Of a DNA stretch of 64,000 bases, positions 36,504 through 46,156 are shown piece by piece. Each line of letters starts with the position of its first letter. Positions within the stretch are counted from its first letter, which is position 1. The DNA comes from Gemmatimonadota bacterium (GTDB lineage: Bacteria; Gemmatimonadota; Gemmatimonadetes; Gemmatimonadales; Gemmatimonadaceae): assembly GCA_021413975.1 (NCBI GenBank), contig JAIOPJ010000021.1, forward strand, positions 124,001 to 188,000. Reading direction: 5' to 3'. Below the pieces are notes generated by a model. The model worked only from the letters and a program-made list of their open reading frames with translations. It was not told the origin of the DNA and did not search any database. The position numbers and the translations under genes are program-made.

Positions 36504-37462
36504 GCGCCCGCGTCCGCGGCGTACGCCTTCACGATCTCGCGCACGAGGCGGTGCCGGACGACATCGACCTCGGTGAAGTAGTGGAAGGCGACGCCCTCGA
36601 TCCCCGGCAGGATGCGCTCGATCTGCAGCAGCCCGCTGTCCTCGCGCCTGGGCAGGTCGATCTGCGTCTTGTCGCCGGTGATGACCGCCCGCGAGTTGAG
36701 GCCGAGGCGCGTGAGGAACATCTTCATCTGCGCGTTCGTCGCGTTCTGCGCCTCGTCGAGGATCACGAACGCGTCGGCGAGCGTGCGGCCACGCATGTAG
36801 GCGAGCGGGGCGATCTCGATCACGCGCGTCTCCAGCGCCCGCACCACGCGCTCGGGCGGCATGAGGTCGTCGAGCGCGTCGTAGAGCGGCCGGAGGTAGG
36901 GATCGACCTTCGCCTGCATGTCGCCCGGGAGGAAGCCGAGCGACTCGCCCGCCTCCACCGCCGGCCGTGCGAGCACGATCCGCTTCACGCGCTTGCGCGC
37001 GAGCGCATCGACCGCCGCCGCCACCGCCAGGTACGTCTTGCCCGTGCCCGCCGGGCCGATGCCGATCACGATCTCGTTGTCGAGCATCTGCTGCATGTAC
37101 TCGCCCTGCCCCTGCGTCTTGGGCTGGATGACCTTCCGCGCGCCGGGCAGCACGAAGCGCCCCGGCGCGACACCCTCGCGCACCGGTCCCTCCATGGAGA
37201 ACCGGAGCACGTCGTCGGGGTCCATCGTCTGGCGCAGCTTGGCCTGATCGATCATCCGCGCCGCCACCGCGGCCGCCTTCTCGACCTGCTCGGTGGCACC
37301 CGAGATGACCATCGCGTCGGCGCGCAACGTCACCCGGACCGGGAAGAGCTTCTGCAGCTCGGCGAGGTTGGTGTCTCCCGCGCCGGCGAGCGAGAGGAGA
37401 TCCGCGCCCTCGGTCGAGAGGCGGATCGTGGTGCTCTCCCCGGAGACCGTGCCGTCGCTCAT
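36500..37462 (-). CDS. phoH: PhoH-family ATPase
   Basis: From the ATG at 37462 (ATGA overlap with aspS stop) the product is 320 residues. Walker [11 protein letters not shown] (134-143), [38 protein letters not shown] (Walker B in DEAQN) and [13 protein letters not shown] define PhoH/YbeZ. The N-terminal RNA-binding-like part (about 40-75) is present. PhoH/YbeZ partners YbeY in rRNA processing. The longer open frame above 37462 is a shadow of aspS. Confidence 0.95.
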   Translation of the reverse strand: MSDGTVSGESTTIRLSTEGADLLSLAGAGDTNLAELQKLFPVRVTLRADAMVISGATEQVEKAAAVAARMIDQAKLRQTMDPDDVLRFSMEGPVREGVAPGRFVLPGARKVIQPKTQGQGEYMQQMLDNEIVIGIGPAGTGKTYLAVAAAVDALARKRVKRIVLARPAVEAGESLGFLPGDMQAKVDPYLRPLYDALDDLMPPERVVRALETRVIEIAPLAYMRGRTLADAFVILDEAQNATNAQMKMFLTRLGLNSRAVITGDKTQIDLPRREDSGLLQIERILPGIEGVAFHYFTEVDVVRHRLVREIVKAYAADAGA

Positions 37463-39255
37463 GCGCCCGTCACCGTGCGGATGTGCAGCTCCTCGAGGTC
37501 CTGCACCGGCACGACGCTCGGCGCGCCCTCGAAGAGGGCGCGGGCCGCGGTCGTCTTGGGGAACGCGATCACGTCGCGCAGCGAGGTCGCGCCGGCGAGG
37601 AGCATCGCGATGCGATCGAAGCCGAAGGCGATCCCGCCGTGCGGAGGCGCGCCCGCGCGGAGCCCCTCGAGCAGGAACCCGAAGCGGCGCTCCTGTTCCG
37701 ACGTCTCCGCGATGCCGAGGAGCCCGAACATCCGCGACTGCACCGCCGGGTCGCTCGTGCGGATGCTCCCGCCGCCGAGCTCCATGCCGTTGAGCACGCA
37801 GTCGTACGCGAGGGCGCGCCAACGCTCCGGTGCGCCGGGGTGCGCGGCCATGTCGTCCGCGTTGGGCGACGTGAACGGATGGTGCACCGCCGCCAGCGCG
37901 CCCGTCTCGGGGTCCTGGTCGAACATCGGGAAGTCGAGTACCCAGAGGAACCGGCGCACCGCCGGATCGACGAGGCCGAGCCGCACCGCGCACTCCTGCC
38001 GCACGCGATCGAGCGCCGGGCTCGAGATGCGGTCGGCACCGGCGACGGCGAGCAACAGGTCACCGTCGGAGAGTCCGAGCGCGGCCTGTGCCTCGGGCGA
38101 GAGGAACTTCGCGAGCGGTCCCTCCACCTGCCCGCCTGCCGACTTGAGGCGGACGAGTCCGCCGGCCCCGGCGCTCTTGGCGATCGCCTCGAGCTCGTCC
38201 ACCTGCTTGCGGCTCCACGCGCCACCACCGGGGATCACGATGCCGCGCACGCGTCCGCCGGCGGCGAGCGCCGACTGGATGATGCCCGACTCGCTCCCCG
38301 CGAACGTCGCGCTCAGGTCGGCGATCGCCAGGTCGTAGCGCAGGTCCGGGCGGTCGCACCCGTAGCGCTCCATGGCGTCGGCGTAGCTCATGCGCGCGAA
38401 GGGCGTCTCGACCGCGATGCCCGCTTCGGCCCACAGCGCCCTGATGAGCCCTTCGGCCATCGTGATGATGTCCTCGCGGCCGATGAACGACGCCTCGATG
38501 TCGATCTGCGTGAACTCGAGCTGCCGGTCGGCGCGCAGGTCCTCGTCGCGGAAGCAGCGCGCGAGCTGGAAGTACCGGTCGAAGCCGCAGCACATGAAGA
38601 GCTGCTTGTAGATCTGCGGCGACTGCGGCAACGCGTAGAACTCCCCCGCGTGCACGCGGCTCGGCACGAGGAAGTCGCGGGCGCCCTCGGGCGTCGGCTT
38701 CGTGAGGATCGGCGTCTCGAGTTCGAGATAGCCCAGCCCGCTGAGGTAGCTGCGCGTCGCTTGCATTAGCCGGTGCCGCAGGATCAGCGCGAACTGCAGC
38801 TCGGGCCGACGGAGGTCGAGCACCCGGTGCCGGAGGCGCAGCTCCTCGGCGGGGGGCTTGGCGTCCCGACCGACGGCCACCGGGATCGCCGGCGTCACCG
38901 CCGGACCGACCACGCGGATCGCCGTGGCGCGCACCTCGACCTCGCCCGTCGCCATCTCGGGGTTGTACTGGTCGGCCGGGCGCTCGTGCACCGTACCCTC
39001 GATGAGCACGACGCTCTCGACGCCGACCGCGGCCGCCGCCGTGATCACCTCCGGCGCGGTCCAGTCCGGATTGAACGAGACCTGCAGCACCCCCTCGCGG
39101 TCGCGCAATGTGAGGAAGACCAGTCCCCCCAGATCGCGCGAGCGATGCACCCACCCGCCGAGCGTGACCTTCGCGCCGACATCGGCGCGGCGCAGTGCAC
39201 CGCCCAGATGGGAGCGCATGGAAGTGACAGCCGACATCGCAGGAGAGACGTTCAC
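37459..39255 (-). CDS. aspS: Aspartyl-tRNA synthetase
   Basis: The N-terminal OB fold (VTLGGWVHRSRDLGGLVFL) binds the anticodon. The class II core has motif 2 ARCFRDEDLRADRQ with EFTQIDIE, a GAD insertion domain (about 290-420), and motif 3 GIAFGFDRIAMLL. KPTPEGARDFLVPSR is typical of bacterial AspRS. Two starts are plausible: GTG at 39255, overlapping the VanZ stop by 4 nt (598 residues, chosen for the operon pattern), or ATG at 39237 (592 residues). It may be discriminating or non-discriminating; gatCAB is not in the window. Confidence 0.95.
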   Translation of the reverse strand: MNVSPAMSAVTSMRSHLGGALRRADVGAKVTLGGWVHRSRDLGGLVFLTLRDREGVLQVSFNPDWTAPEVITAAAAVGVESVVLIEGTVHERPADQYNPEMATGEVEVRATAIRVVGPAVTPAIPVAVGRDAKPPAEELRLRHRVLDLRRPELQFALILRHRLMQATRSYLSGLGYLELETPILTKPTPEGARDFLVPSRVHAGEFYALPQSPQIYKQLFMCCGFDRYFQLARCFRDEDLRADRQLEFTQIDIEASFIGREDIITMAEGLIRALWAEAGIAVETPFARMSYADAMERYGCDRPDLRYDLAIADLSATFAGSESGIIQSALAAGGRVRGIVIPGGGAWSRKQVDELEAIAKSAGAGGLVRLKSAGGQVEGPLAKFLSPEAQAALGLSDGDLLLAVAGADRISSPALDRVRQECAVRLGLVDPAVRRFLWVLDFPMFDQDPETGALAAVHHPFTSPNADDMAAHPGAPERWRALAYDCVLNGMELGGGSIRTSDPAVQSRMFGLLGIAETSEQERRFGFLLEGLRAGAPPHGGIAFGFDRIAMLLAGATSLRDVIAFPKTTAARALFEGAPSVVPVQDLEELHIRTVTGA

Positions 39256-39650
39256 GTCAGGGGATCCGGGCGCGCATGCGCCGTCGAGAAGAGGTGATTG
39301 GCCACGAGGAGTCCGACCGTGGCGCCGAGGATGTCCGCCGTCCAGTCGCCCACGCTCGCATCGCGTCCGGGGATCCAGAACTGGTGGACCTCGTCGAGCA
39401 TCGCGAAGACCGTCATCCACGCGAGTGCGGCGAGCAGGTCCACACTCGTCCGCGGCCGGACGAGCGCGCGGGTGACGAGGAATCCGAGGACGCCGTACAT
39501 GCCGAAGTGCACGATCTTGTCCGCCCCCGTCTCGACGGAGCCGAGATGCGGGTTGGGCCAGGACGTGGCCACGAGGATCGCACCGGTCCAGATGAGCGGC
39601 AGCCGCCACCGCGACGTCCAGGACGCCGCGGTCCCACGTGAGGTACTCAC
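39252..39650 (-). CDS. VanZ-family membrane protein
   Basis: The core DKIVHFGMYGVLGFLVTRAL, with FAMLDEVHQFWIPGRDAS and DWTADILGATVG following, is the VanZ-like domain, with about three to four transmembrane helices. VanZ proteins are implicated in glycopeptide tolerance in some hosts, but most chromosomal copies have unknown roles. The start is uncertain: GTG at 39650 gives 132 residues beginning just before the first helix, while the frame is open to 39746 with a proline/arginine-rich, unlikely leader. It heads the aspS operon. Confidence 0.8.
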   Translation of the reverse strand: MSTSRGTAASWTSRWRLPLIWTGAILVATSWPNPHLGSVETGADKIVHFGMYGVLGFLVTRALVRPRTSVDLLAALAWMTVFAMLDEVHQFWIPGRDASVGDWTADILGATVGLLVANHLFSTAHARPDPLT

Positions 39651-39766
39651 GCGGTGGCGCGGGGGCCCGAGGGGTGGTCGGCCCGGGCGGTCCGGAGGCA
39701 GTAGGCGATGGACATACGAACCTGTAAACCTAACTCCCGTCGACACTTGGTGGTAGCCGACGGCCG

Positions 39767-39795
39767 TTGACCGGTACCTCTTCGGAGGGTACTCT
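39767..39795 (+). promoter_or_regulatory. Candidate promoter for rlmN, near-leaderless
   Basis: TTGACC (39767-39772), a 17-bp spacer and TACTCT (39790-39795) lie so close to the rlmN ATG (39801) that transcription would begin at or next to it. No ribosome-binding site is seen. A leaderless mRNA is possible. Confidence 0.45.
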
Positions 39796-39800
39796 GCAAC

Positions 39801-40874
39801 ATGGTGAATCTGCTTGACTTAGCCCCGGCCGACGCCGAACTCGCCCTCCGGGAGTTCGCGGTCGCGCACGGCCACGCCGCCTACCGCGGGAGTCAGGTCG
39901 TTCCCCATCTCTGGACCAAGCCGGTCGGCTCCTTCGCCGAGATGACCGACCTGCCTGCCGCGTTCCGCGAACTCCTGGCCGAGCATTTCCTGATGCCGCG
40001 GCTCGCGTTCGTCACCGAGCAGCTGTCCACCGACGGGACCCGCAAGTTCCTCTTCCGGATGCACGACGGGCAGGCGATCGAGACGGTGGCGATCCCCGAC
40101 GGCGAGCGGATGACCTTCTGCATCTCGTCGCAGGCCGGGTGCGCGCTCCAGTGCTCCTTCTGCGCCACCGGCGCGATGGGCTTCGCCCGCAACCTCGCCG
40201 TGCACGAGATCGCCGGTCAGGTGCGCGAACTGGCGCTGCTCGACCCGCCCCTCCGCGCGACCAACATCGTGTTCATGGGCATGGGCGAACCGCTCATGAA
40301 CTGGAAGGCCGTCTCCGAGGTGCTGACGATCCTGAACGACCCGAAGGGCTTCGGCATCGGCGCACGGCACATCACGGTCTCGACCGTCGGCATCCTGCCC
40401 GGGATCGTCGCGCTCGGTGAGCGGAAGGAACAGTTCCGGCTCGCCCTCTCGATCCATGCGCCCAGTGACGAACTGCGGCAGAAGCTCATGCCGGTCAACA
40501 CCAAGTATCCGCTCTCCGACGTGATCGACGCGGCCGCGGGATTCGACCGGCGCGTGACGTTCGAGTACGTGATGCTCGGCGGCGTGAACGACCAGCCGCA
40601 GCACGCCGACCAGCTCGCGGCGATCGCGCGGCGGTGCAAGGCGTTCGTGAACCTGATCCCGCTGCACCCGGGCGGGTCGATGGGCTTCACGCCGACCACG
40701 CCCGAGGCGATCGCGAAGTTCGCGCGGAAGATCCGCAACAGCGGGGTGGAGGTGGCGATCCGGAAGAGCCGCGGCATCGACATCGCCGCGGCCTGCGGTC
40801 AGCTACGGGTCGAACGGCAGCGCCGGCGCCCGCCAGCGGGTGCCGAGCACGATCGTGAGGTCGACGTAGCGTGA
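39801..40874 (+). CDS. rlmN: Dual-specificity RNA methyltransferase RlmN
   Basis: The 357-residue radical-SAM enzyme has the cluster motif C114-x3-C118-x2-C121 (AGCALQCSFCATG), GMGEPLMNW, HITVSTVGI, LALSIHAP and the C-terminal methyl-carrier Cys332 in AAACGQL. It methylates C2 of A2503 in 23S rRNA and A37 of some tRNAs. The last 72 bp overlap the convergent LytR_C gene, and the tail after ACGQL (about 23 residues) is not conserved. Confidence 0.96.
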   Translation: MVNLLDLAPADAELALREFAVAHGHAAYRGSQVVPHLWTKPVGSFAEMTDLPAAFRELLAEHFLMPRLAFVTEQLSTDGTRKFLFRMHDGQAIETVAIPDGERMTFCISSQAGCALQCSFCATGAMGFARNLAVHEIAGQVRELALLDPPLRATNIVFMGMGEPLMNWKAVSEVLTILNDPKGFGIGARHITVSTVGILPGIVALGERKEQFRLALSIHAPSDELRQKLMPVNTKYPLSDVIDAAAGFDRRVTFEYVMLGGVNDQPQHADQLAAIARRCKAFVNLIPLHPGGSMGFTPTTPEAIAKFARKIRNSGVEVAIRKSRGIDIAAACGQLRVERQRRRPPAGAEHDREVDVA

Positions 40875-41240
40875 CGTGTCGGGGCGCGCTTCGATGCGCG
40901 CCCCTCCGAGGGCCTTCGCGGCGAGTGCGCCCCAATCCATGTTCCCGGTGCGCACCAGCACCAGCGAACTGTCGACCGTCGCGTCCCAGTTGCCAGTCCC
41001 CACGACATCGAAGCCCGCGTCGCGCATCGCCGTGGTGCCGCGACGCGCGAGGCCACGCGTCCCCGCGCCATTGAGCACCTCGACGCGGATACGCGTCCCC
41101 GTTGGCACCACGCGTTCGATCGTTTGCACCGCGATCTCGTTCCGTCGGGGACGCCCGCCGCCGGACGCGCGGCCACGCCAGTACCAGACCACTCCGACGA
41201 TCACGACGACGAGCAGGATCCAGCGTCCCGGCTTCCTCAC
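40803..41240 (-). CDS. Membrane-anchored LytR C-terminal domain protein
   Basis: The GTG at 41240 overlaps the YqeK-like stop (GTGA) and gives 145 residues: one N-terminal helix (WILLVVVIVGVVWYW), a short basic linker and a LytR_C domain (RIRVEVLNGAGTRGLARR, VVGTGNWDATVDSSLVLVRTG). Such proteins often follow yqeK in nadD-yqeK-type clusters and may act in envelope assembly; function is unproven. It is the last gene of the trp/signalling operon and overlaps rlmN tail-to-tail by 72 bp. Confidence 0.8.
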   Translation of the reverse strand: MRKPGRWILLVVVIVGVVWYWRGRASGGGRPRRNEIAVQTIERVVPTGTRIRVEVLNGAGTRGLARRGTTAMRDAGFDVVGTGNWDATVDSSLVLVRTGNMDWGALAAKALGGARIEARPDTSRYVDLTIVLGTRWRAPALPFDP

Positions 41241-41779
41241 CGGATCGAGTTCCAGAGTCCGACGGCCTCGGGGAAGAGCGCCTTGCCCTCGCGCAGCGTC
41301 CATTCGAGCCGCATGCGAACGACCTGCCGGAAGACGCCGTCGAAGTCGTGCGGCAGATGCTCGGCGAGGAACGCGCGGTCGGGGCGCATGAAGTTGCGCC
41401 CGGGCTCGAGGAAGTCCGCCATGTAGAGCGCGCGCCCCACGCGATCCCACCCGGCCGATCCCATGGTGTGCCAGCGGACGGCATTCAGCACGCTCACCCG
41501 CGACTCGCCGATCGAGACGAGGTAGGTGGCCGCCGCCGGTCCGTGCAGCACATCGAGCGGGAGGTCGAAGCCGGCGCCGAGCCGGCGCAGTTCCGCCTCG
41601 GGAGCATCGCGGAGGGCGTCATGGAACCGACCCACGTCGTGCCAGGCCTGCGCCTCCGCCGCGTCGAGCTTGAGTTGCACCGCCCATCGGTCGAGCAGCG
41701 CGGTCACGCGCGCGATGTGCGCGCGGCGCTTCTCGCCGACCTGGGCCCAGTCGGGCATGACGAGCGCGCGGTCGGTCAT
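41237..41779 (-). CDS. YqeK-like HD-domain hydrolase
   Basis: The 180-residue protein has the HD-domain metal residues in a YqeK-like order: an early H in [18 protein letters not shown] (HD), [17 protein letters not shown] and [10 protein letters not shown]. YqeK proteins hydrolyse diadenosine tetraphosphate. The pattern fits but is not perfect (HDVGRFHD instead of HDIAK), so activity is inferred. It overlaps the chemoreceptor gene by 4 nt upstream and the LytR_C gene downstream. Confidence 0.72.
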   Translation of the reverse strand: MTDRALVMPDWAQVGEKRRAHIARVTALLDRWAVQLKLDAAEAQAWHDVGRFHDALRDAPEAELRRLGAGFDLPLDVLHGPAAATYLVSIGESRVSVLNAVRWHTMGSAGWDRVGRALYMADFLEPGRNFMRPDRAFLAEHLPHDFDGVFRQVVRMRLEWTLREGKALFPEAVGLWNSIR

Positions 41780-43854
41780 CGGGCGTTCGTGATGCGGCGC
41801 GTGAGCTCGCCCAGTTCGCTCGCCACCTGCTTGAGCACGGTGGTCGACGCTTCCATCTCGCGCAGCGCCGCCGACTGCTCGACGGCGGCCGCCGCGACCT
41901 GCACGGCGCCGCTGCGGTTGCGGGCCGCGATCTCCACCACGCGACCCATGCGTTCCCGCAAGCGCGCGACCTCCACACCCTGGTCATCGGCGGCGCTGGC
42001 GATGCGGGCGGTCTGCGCCGCGGCGCCACCGGTCGCGCTCACGATCGTCCCGAGCGCTTCGCGCGAGCCGCCCGAGAGGGTCTCCGCGTCCTCCACCAGC
42101 GATTCGCCTCGCCCCATCAGTGCGGCGGTCTCGCGCATCTGCTGCTCGAAGTCCCTGAGCACGCCCTGGGCCTCGTCGGCGGCGCGCCCACTCTCCTCGG
42201 CGAGCTTGCGCACCTCGTCCGCGACGACGGCGAAGCCCCGCCCTTCGTGCCCGGCACGCGCCGCCTCGATGGCGGCGTTGAGCGCGAGCAGGTTCGTCTG
42301 GACCGCGAGTTCGCGGATGACGGCGATGAAGCCGGTCACCTGCGCCGTCGCCTGCGCGAGGGCGCGGACGCGCGTGGCCCCGTCGGCGACGAAGCGCTTG
42401 GCGCCGACGAGCCGTTCCATCGCGGTATCCACCGTCTGCCGGTGCTCGGTCGCGATCGCACTCGCGCGCCGCGTGGCGTCATGCGCACCGCGCGCATCGG
42501 TGGCGGTGCTGCGCGACCGCGAATCGAGCGTCTCGGTGACCTCGATGCCACGCTTCAGCTGCTCGGCCTCTTCGGCCACCGCGCGCTCGATGTCACCGGC
42601 CGTGCGCGCGACCGCATCGCCTCCGGCGCGCAGGGTGCGCGCAGAGGCCGTCAGGGTCGCGACCTCGCGCGCGAGGCGATCGACCGTCTCGAGCAGCGGG
42701 TTGCGCAGGTCGAGGATGTGGATCGTGGTCGCGAGCTGATTGGCGACGCGGCGGATGAGCAGCGTCTCCTTGGGTCCGTACGACCCGCGCTTGTGCGTGT
42801 CGAGCTCGAGGACGCCGATCGTGTGGTCCCCGAACCGGAGGGGCACGACCGCCCGCGAGGCCGCGGTCGGGAGCGGCCGCTCCACGCGCGGATCGCGATC
42901 GGCGTCGGTGAGCACGAGCGCCCGGCCGGTGTCGAGCACCTCGCGGCGGAGCATCTCGCCGTCGCGCGGCGCCGCTTCGGGCGGATCGACCAGGCCGACG
43001 CCCGTCCGGTAGATGAGCGCGATCCCGCGCCCGTCCGCGCGCAGCACGCGCATCTCCGTCCATTCGAGCAGGCGGTTCGCGAGCGCCTCGATCCGGCCGA
43101 TCGCCTGCCCGAGATCGGTGTCGGCCGCGGCCGCGAGTTCGAGCGCGAGCACCGTGTTCAGCTCCTCGGCCGCGATGCTCTCCTCGAGGATGCGCTTGAG
43201 CACCAGCCCGGCGAACGCGAGCACGAGGAGCACGATCGAGGCGCCGGCCCAGCCGAGCGAACTCACGGCGAGCAGGAGCGCGGTGAGTCCCGCCGCGCCG
43301 GTGCCGAGGCCGATGACCTCGTAGCGCAGCAGCAGCGCCCGCTCCTCGGCCGAGAGCTTCTGGCGCACCGCGAGGGTGAAGTAGTAGAGCCCCCTGCTGA
43401 TCATGAACTGGAGGAGCACGAAGAGCGCGATCGCCGGCGCGGCGTCGCCGCCGAGGACCGCCCCGCCCGCGCCGAGCGGTCCGCGGGCGATCGCATACCA
43501 GCCGTAGGCGGCGTGCAGCGCGATCACCTCGCGCGAGGCATTGATCCAGGCCGCCGTCGCGTTGCGCCGCAGCCAGAGCCGGTCGGCGGCGAAGATGCCG
43601 ATCGCCAGCGCCATCGCGGTGGGCACGACGCCGACCGCGAGCGACCCGCCGATGGCGACCGGACCGAGCAGGTGGATCGCCGAGTACTTCGTGACCGGGA
43701 GCTGGTCGCGCCGGAGGAAGGCGCTCACCACCGCGAGCACGCCGATCCACGGGAGCTGCTGCAACCAGGTGGGATCGAGCACCAGGCCCAGCACGAGCAC
43801 CGCGCCGCCGACGACCGGCAGCGCGAGTCGGTAGAAGTTCAGGATCGCATTCAT
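41776..43854 (-). CDS. Methyl-accepting chemotaxis protein with multi-helix membrane and GAF sensor domains
   Basis: From the ATG at 43854 the product is 692 residues. The N-terminal third has about six to eight transmembrane helices and no large periplasmic loop. A GAF domain follows (about 245-390; [18 protein letters not shown]). The signalling domain has the invariant tip [20 protein letters not shown] and then [19 protein letters not shown]. It should control a CheA-type kinase, or a non-motility output, in response to an intramembrane or cytoplasmic signal. It is translationally coupled to trpA, an odd partner. The upstream open frame is a shadow of trpA. Confidence 0.9.
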   Translation of the reverse strand: MNAILNFYRLALPVVGGAVLVLGLVLDPTWLQQLPWIGVLAVVSAFLRRDQLPVTKYSAIHLLGPVAIGGSLAVGVVPTAMALAIGIFAADRLWLRRNATAAWINASREVIALHAAYGWYAIARGPLGAGGAVLGGDAAPAIALFVLLQFMISRGLYYFTLAVRQKLSAEERALLLRYEVIGLGTGAAGLTALLLAVSSLGWAGASIVLLVLAFAGLVLKRILEESIAAEELNTVLALELAAAADTDLGQAIGRIEALANRLLEWTEMRVLRADGRGIALIYRTGVGLVDPPEAAPRDGEMLRREVLDTGRALVLTDADRDPRVERPLPTAASRAVVPLRFGDHTIGVLELDTHKRGSYGPKETLLIRRVANQLATTIHILDLRNPLLETVDRLAREVATLTASARTLRAGGDAVARTAGDIERAVAEEAEQLKRGIEVTETLDSRSRSTATDARGAHDATRRASAIATEHRQTVDTAMERLVGAKRFVADGATRVRALAQATAQVTGFIAVIRELAVQTNLLALNAAIEAARAGHEGRGFAVVADEVRKLAEESGRAADEAQGVLRDFEQQMRETAALMGRGESLVEDAETLSGGSREALGTIVSATGGAAAQTARIASAADDQGVEVARLRERMGRVVEIAARNRSGAVQVAAAAVEQSAALREMEASTTVLKQVASELGELTRRITNAR

Positions 43855-44633
43855 GCGGGCAGGGTGTCGAGGGCGGCGCGGAGTTCCCGGACCAGTGCGA
43901 GGGCCGCGTCCACACCGGACTCGGCGGCCCGCACCAACGCACTGCCGACGACGATGCCGTCGGCCAGGGCACCCACTTCGCGCGCCTGCGCCGCGTCGGA
44001 GATGCCGAAACCGACGCAGATCGGCAACTGGCAGACGGAGCGGAGGGTGGCCAGGGTGCGCGGCAGGTCGGCGGCGACATCCGACTGCATGCCGGTCACG
44101 CCGAGACGCGAGATGAGATAGACGAACCCGCTCCCGTGCTTCACGATCTCGGCCATCCGTTCCACCGGGGTCGTCGGTGCGACGAGGCGGACGAACTCGA
44201 GCGGGCCGCTCCCGAGCCAGGCCTCGCGCGGCCCGTCCATCCCGACGGGCAGGTCGGTCACGAGGACGCCCTGCACGCCGGCGGCGGCGGCGCGCGCGAG
44301 CACGTCCGGCCCCGCGGCGAGCAGCGGATTGAGATAGCTGAAGAGGACGACCGGGATCGTCGGGCACGCTTCGGCGACGAGCGCGAGCGTGCCCTCGAGC
44401 GTCATGCCGAGGTCGAGGGCGCGCTGCGAACTCGCCTGGATGACCGGTCCGTCGGCGAGCGGGTCGGAGAACGGCACGCCGACCTCGATGACGTCGGCGC
44501 CGGCACCGGCGAGCTCGCGGAGCAGGCGGAGGGACGCCGGCCGGTCGGGGTGACCTGCCGTGACGTAGCAGACGAGTGCGCGGCGCCGCGCCGCGCGCAG
44601 TCGCGCGAGATGCGACGAGAGCGGAACCGTCAG
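43851..44633 (-). CDS. trpA: Tryptophan synthase alpha chain
   Basis: The 260-residue TIM barrel has the catalytic E50 ([12 protein letters not shown]) and D61 (LADGPVIQ), [22 protein letters not shown] and CVGFGISDA. It cleaves indole-3-glycerol phosphate and channels indole to TrpB. No ATG, GTG or TTG exists near the expected start. The only candidate that fits length and the local overlap pattern is CTG at 44633-44631, overlapping the HD-GYP stop (CTGA). trpA is separated from trpB by two signalling genes. Confidence 0.93.
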   Translation of the reverse strand: MTVPLSSHLARLRAARRRALVCYVTAGHPDRPASLRLLRELAGAGADVIEVGVPFSDPLADGPVIQASSQRALDLGMTLEGTLALVAEACPTIPVVLFSYLNPLLAAGPDVLARAAAAGVQGVLVTDLPVGMDGPREAWLGSGPLEFVRLVAPTTPVERMAEIVKHGSGFVYLISRLGVTGMQSDVAADLPRTLATLRSVCQLPICVGFGISDAAQAREVGALADGIVVGSALVRAAESGVDAALALVRELRAALDTLPA

Positions 44634-46156
44634 AGGAAGTAGTCCCCGGCCCGGATCCCGTAGCGCTCGGGGTCGCCGGTCTTGATGATCGTGCGATGGA
44701 AGTTCCCTTCGGCGTCGCGCTCCGCGAGGTCGGCGAGGTCGCCGGGGTGCTGCACGTTGCCGAGCGCGTCGCTCACGAGCCGGACGATCGGCCGCGAGAC
44801 CATCTCGGGGAGCGGGTTCGCGCCGTGCACGATCCCGAGCTCGAAGGTGTCGAGGACGACGAAGGTGCCGACCGGGTAGATGCCGAGGAGCGCGACGAAG
44901 GCCTTCACGATGACCGGATCCATGCCGCGCCGCACGTTGTCGCGCATCTCCTTCAGCACCTCGGCCGGGTCCATCGCCTCGTTCATGTAGGCGCGCCGCG
45001 TGGTGGCGGCGTCGAAGCCGTCGGCCACGGCGACGATCTTGGAGTAGAACGTGATCTCGGCCATGCGCAGCGAGCGCGGATAGCCGGTGAGGTCGCGCTT
45101 CATGTGATGCTGATAGGCCACCAGCATGGAGCGATAGGGGAACTCCGACTGCTCCCGCAGCTGGAAGAGCGCGAGGACGCCGAGCCACGGATGGGCCGCG
45201 ACGATGCGCCACTCCTCGTCGGTGAGGCTCTCGGGCTTCTGGATGATGTCGATCGGCACGCGGGACTTGCCGATGTCGTGGAAGAGCCCGGCGAAGCCCA
45301 GGTCGTACAGCTGCAGCCGGGTGAGGCCGAGGCGGCGGCCGAGCGCGACCGAGAAGATGCAGACGTTCACGCAGTGCGTGAAGGTGTAGTCGTCGTAGTC
45401 GCGGATCGTGGTCAGGCCGATCAGCGAGGTCTCCTCGGCGAGGATCTGGTCGACGATGCCCTGCACCACGCGCTTGATCTTCTTGACGTTGGGACTGGCC
45501 CCCATCCGCACCGAGTTGATCACGTCCTTCGTGGTCGTCACCGATTCCGCGTAGGTGCGCTTGGCGCGTTCCTTCGCCTCGAGCGAATCCTCGGGCTGGT
45601 CCGCGCTCTCCATCGGCGGGAGGATCTCGAAGACGCCCACGTTGTTGTCGGCGAGGCGCTTCTGCAGCAGCTCGAACCGCTCGGTGGCCGTGCGCCCCTG
45701 CGGGTTCGAGAGGAACGCGAGCAGGATCGTCCAGTCCCGGCCGGTCGGCTTGGAGGTGAAACGGATCAGCCCGACGCCGGCGTCGCGGCACCGACCGAGG
45801 ATGTACGAGAAGCTCGTGTAGTTGTCGAGGTCGAGCTTCATCCGCGTCGCATTGAGGAACAGGAACTCCCCCGCGAGGCGGAACTCGCACTCCCCGTCGC
45901 CGTCGACGAGCTGGCCGGTGAGCACCGTCAGCTCCTCGAGCGCGCGCTGCACGACCGCGTTCTCCACCGGATACATCTTGAGGTTTCGCAACGCCACGTA
46001 GACGCCGAGCACCCAGGTGCGCCCGATCGCGCGCACGGTGCCCTCGCCCAGACCGGTCGTGGCCGAGGTGCTCGCGCGCGCGACCGACTGACGCCCGCCC
46101 GTGGGGGTGCCCGTCGACGGCCTGTCGCCCGGAGGCGTTCCGCCGGATTCGCTCAT
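44630..46156 (-). CDS. HD-GYP domain protein
   Basis: The 508-residue protein has an N-terminal module (about 35-190; [21 protein letters not shown] at its start) and a C-terminal HD-GYP domain: [25 protein letters not shown] (HD), [18 protein letters not shown] and [18 protein letters not shown] proteins degrade cyclic di-GMP or related dinucleotides. The usual HHExxDGxGYP box reads [11 protein letters not shown], losing the Glu and first Gly, so activity may be altered. It is coupled by 4-nt overlaps to the HEAT protein above and trpA below. Confidence 0.88.
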   Translation of the reverse strand: MSESGGTPPGDRPSTGTPTGGRQSVARASTSATTGLGEGTVRAIGRTWVLGVYVALRNLKMYPVENAVVQRALEELTVLTGQLVDGDGECEFRLAGEFLFLNATRMKLDLDNYTSFSYILGRCRDAGVGLIRFTSKPTGRDWTILLAFLSNPQGRTATERFELLQKRLADNNVGVFEILPPMESADQPEDSLEAKERAKRTYAESVTTTKDVINSVRMGASPNVKKIKRVVQGIVDQILAEETSLIGLTTIRDYDDYTFTHCVNVCIFSVALGRRLGLTRLQLYDLGFAGLFHDIGKSRVPIDIIQKPESLTDEEWRIVAAHPWLGVLALFQLREQSEFPYRSMLVAYQHHMKRDLTGYPRSLRMAEITFYSKIVAVADGFDAATTRRAYMNEAMDPAEVLKEMRDNVRRGMDPVIVKAFVALLGIYPVGTFVVLDTFELGIVHGANPLPEMVSRPIVRLVSDALGNVQHPGDLADLAERDAEGNFHRTIIKTGDPERYGIRAGDYFL

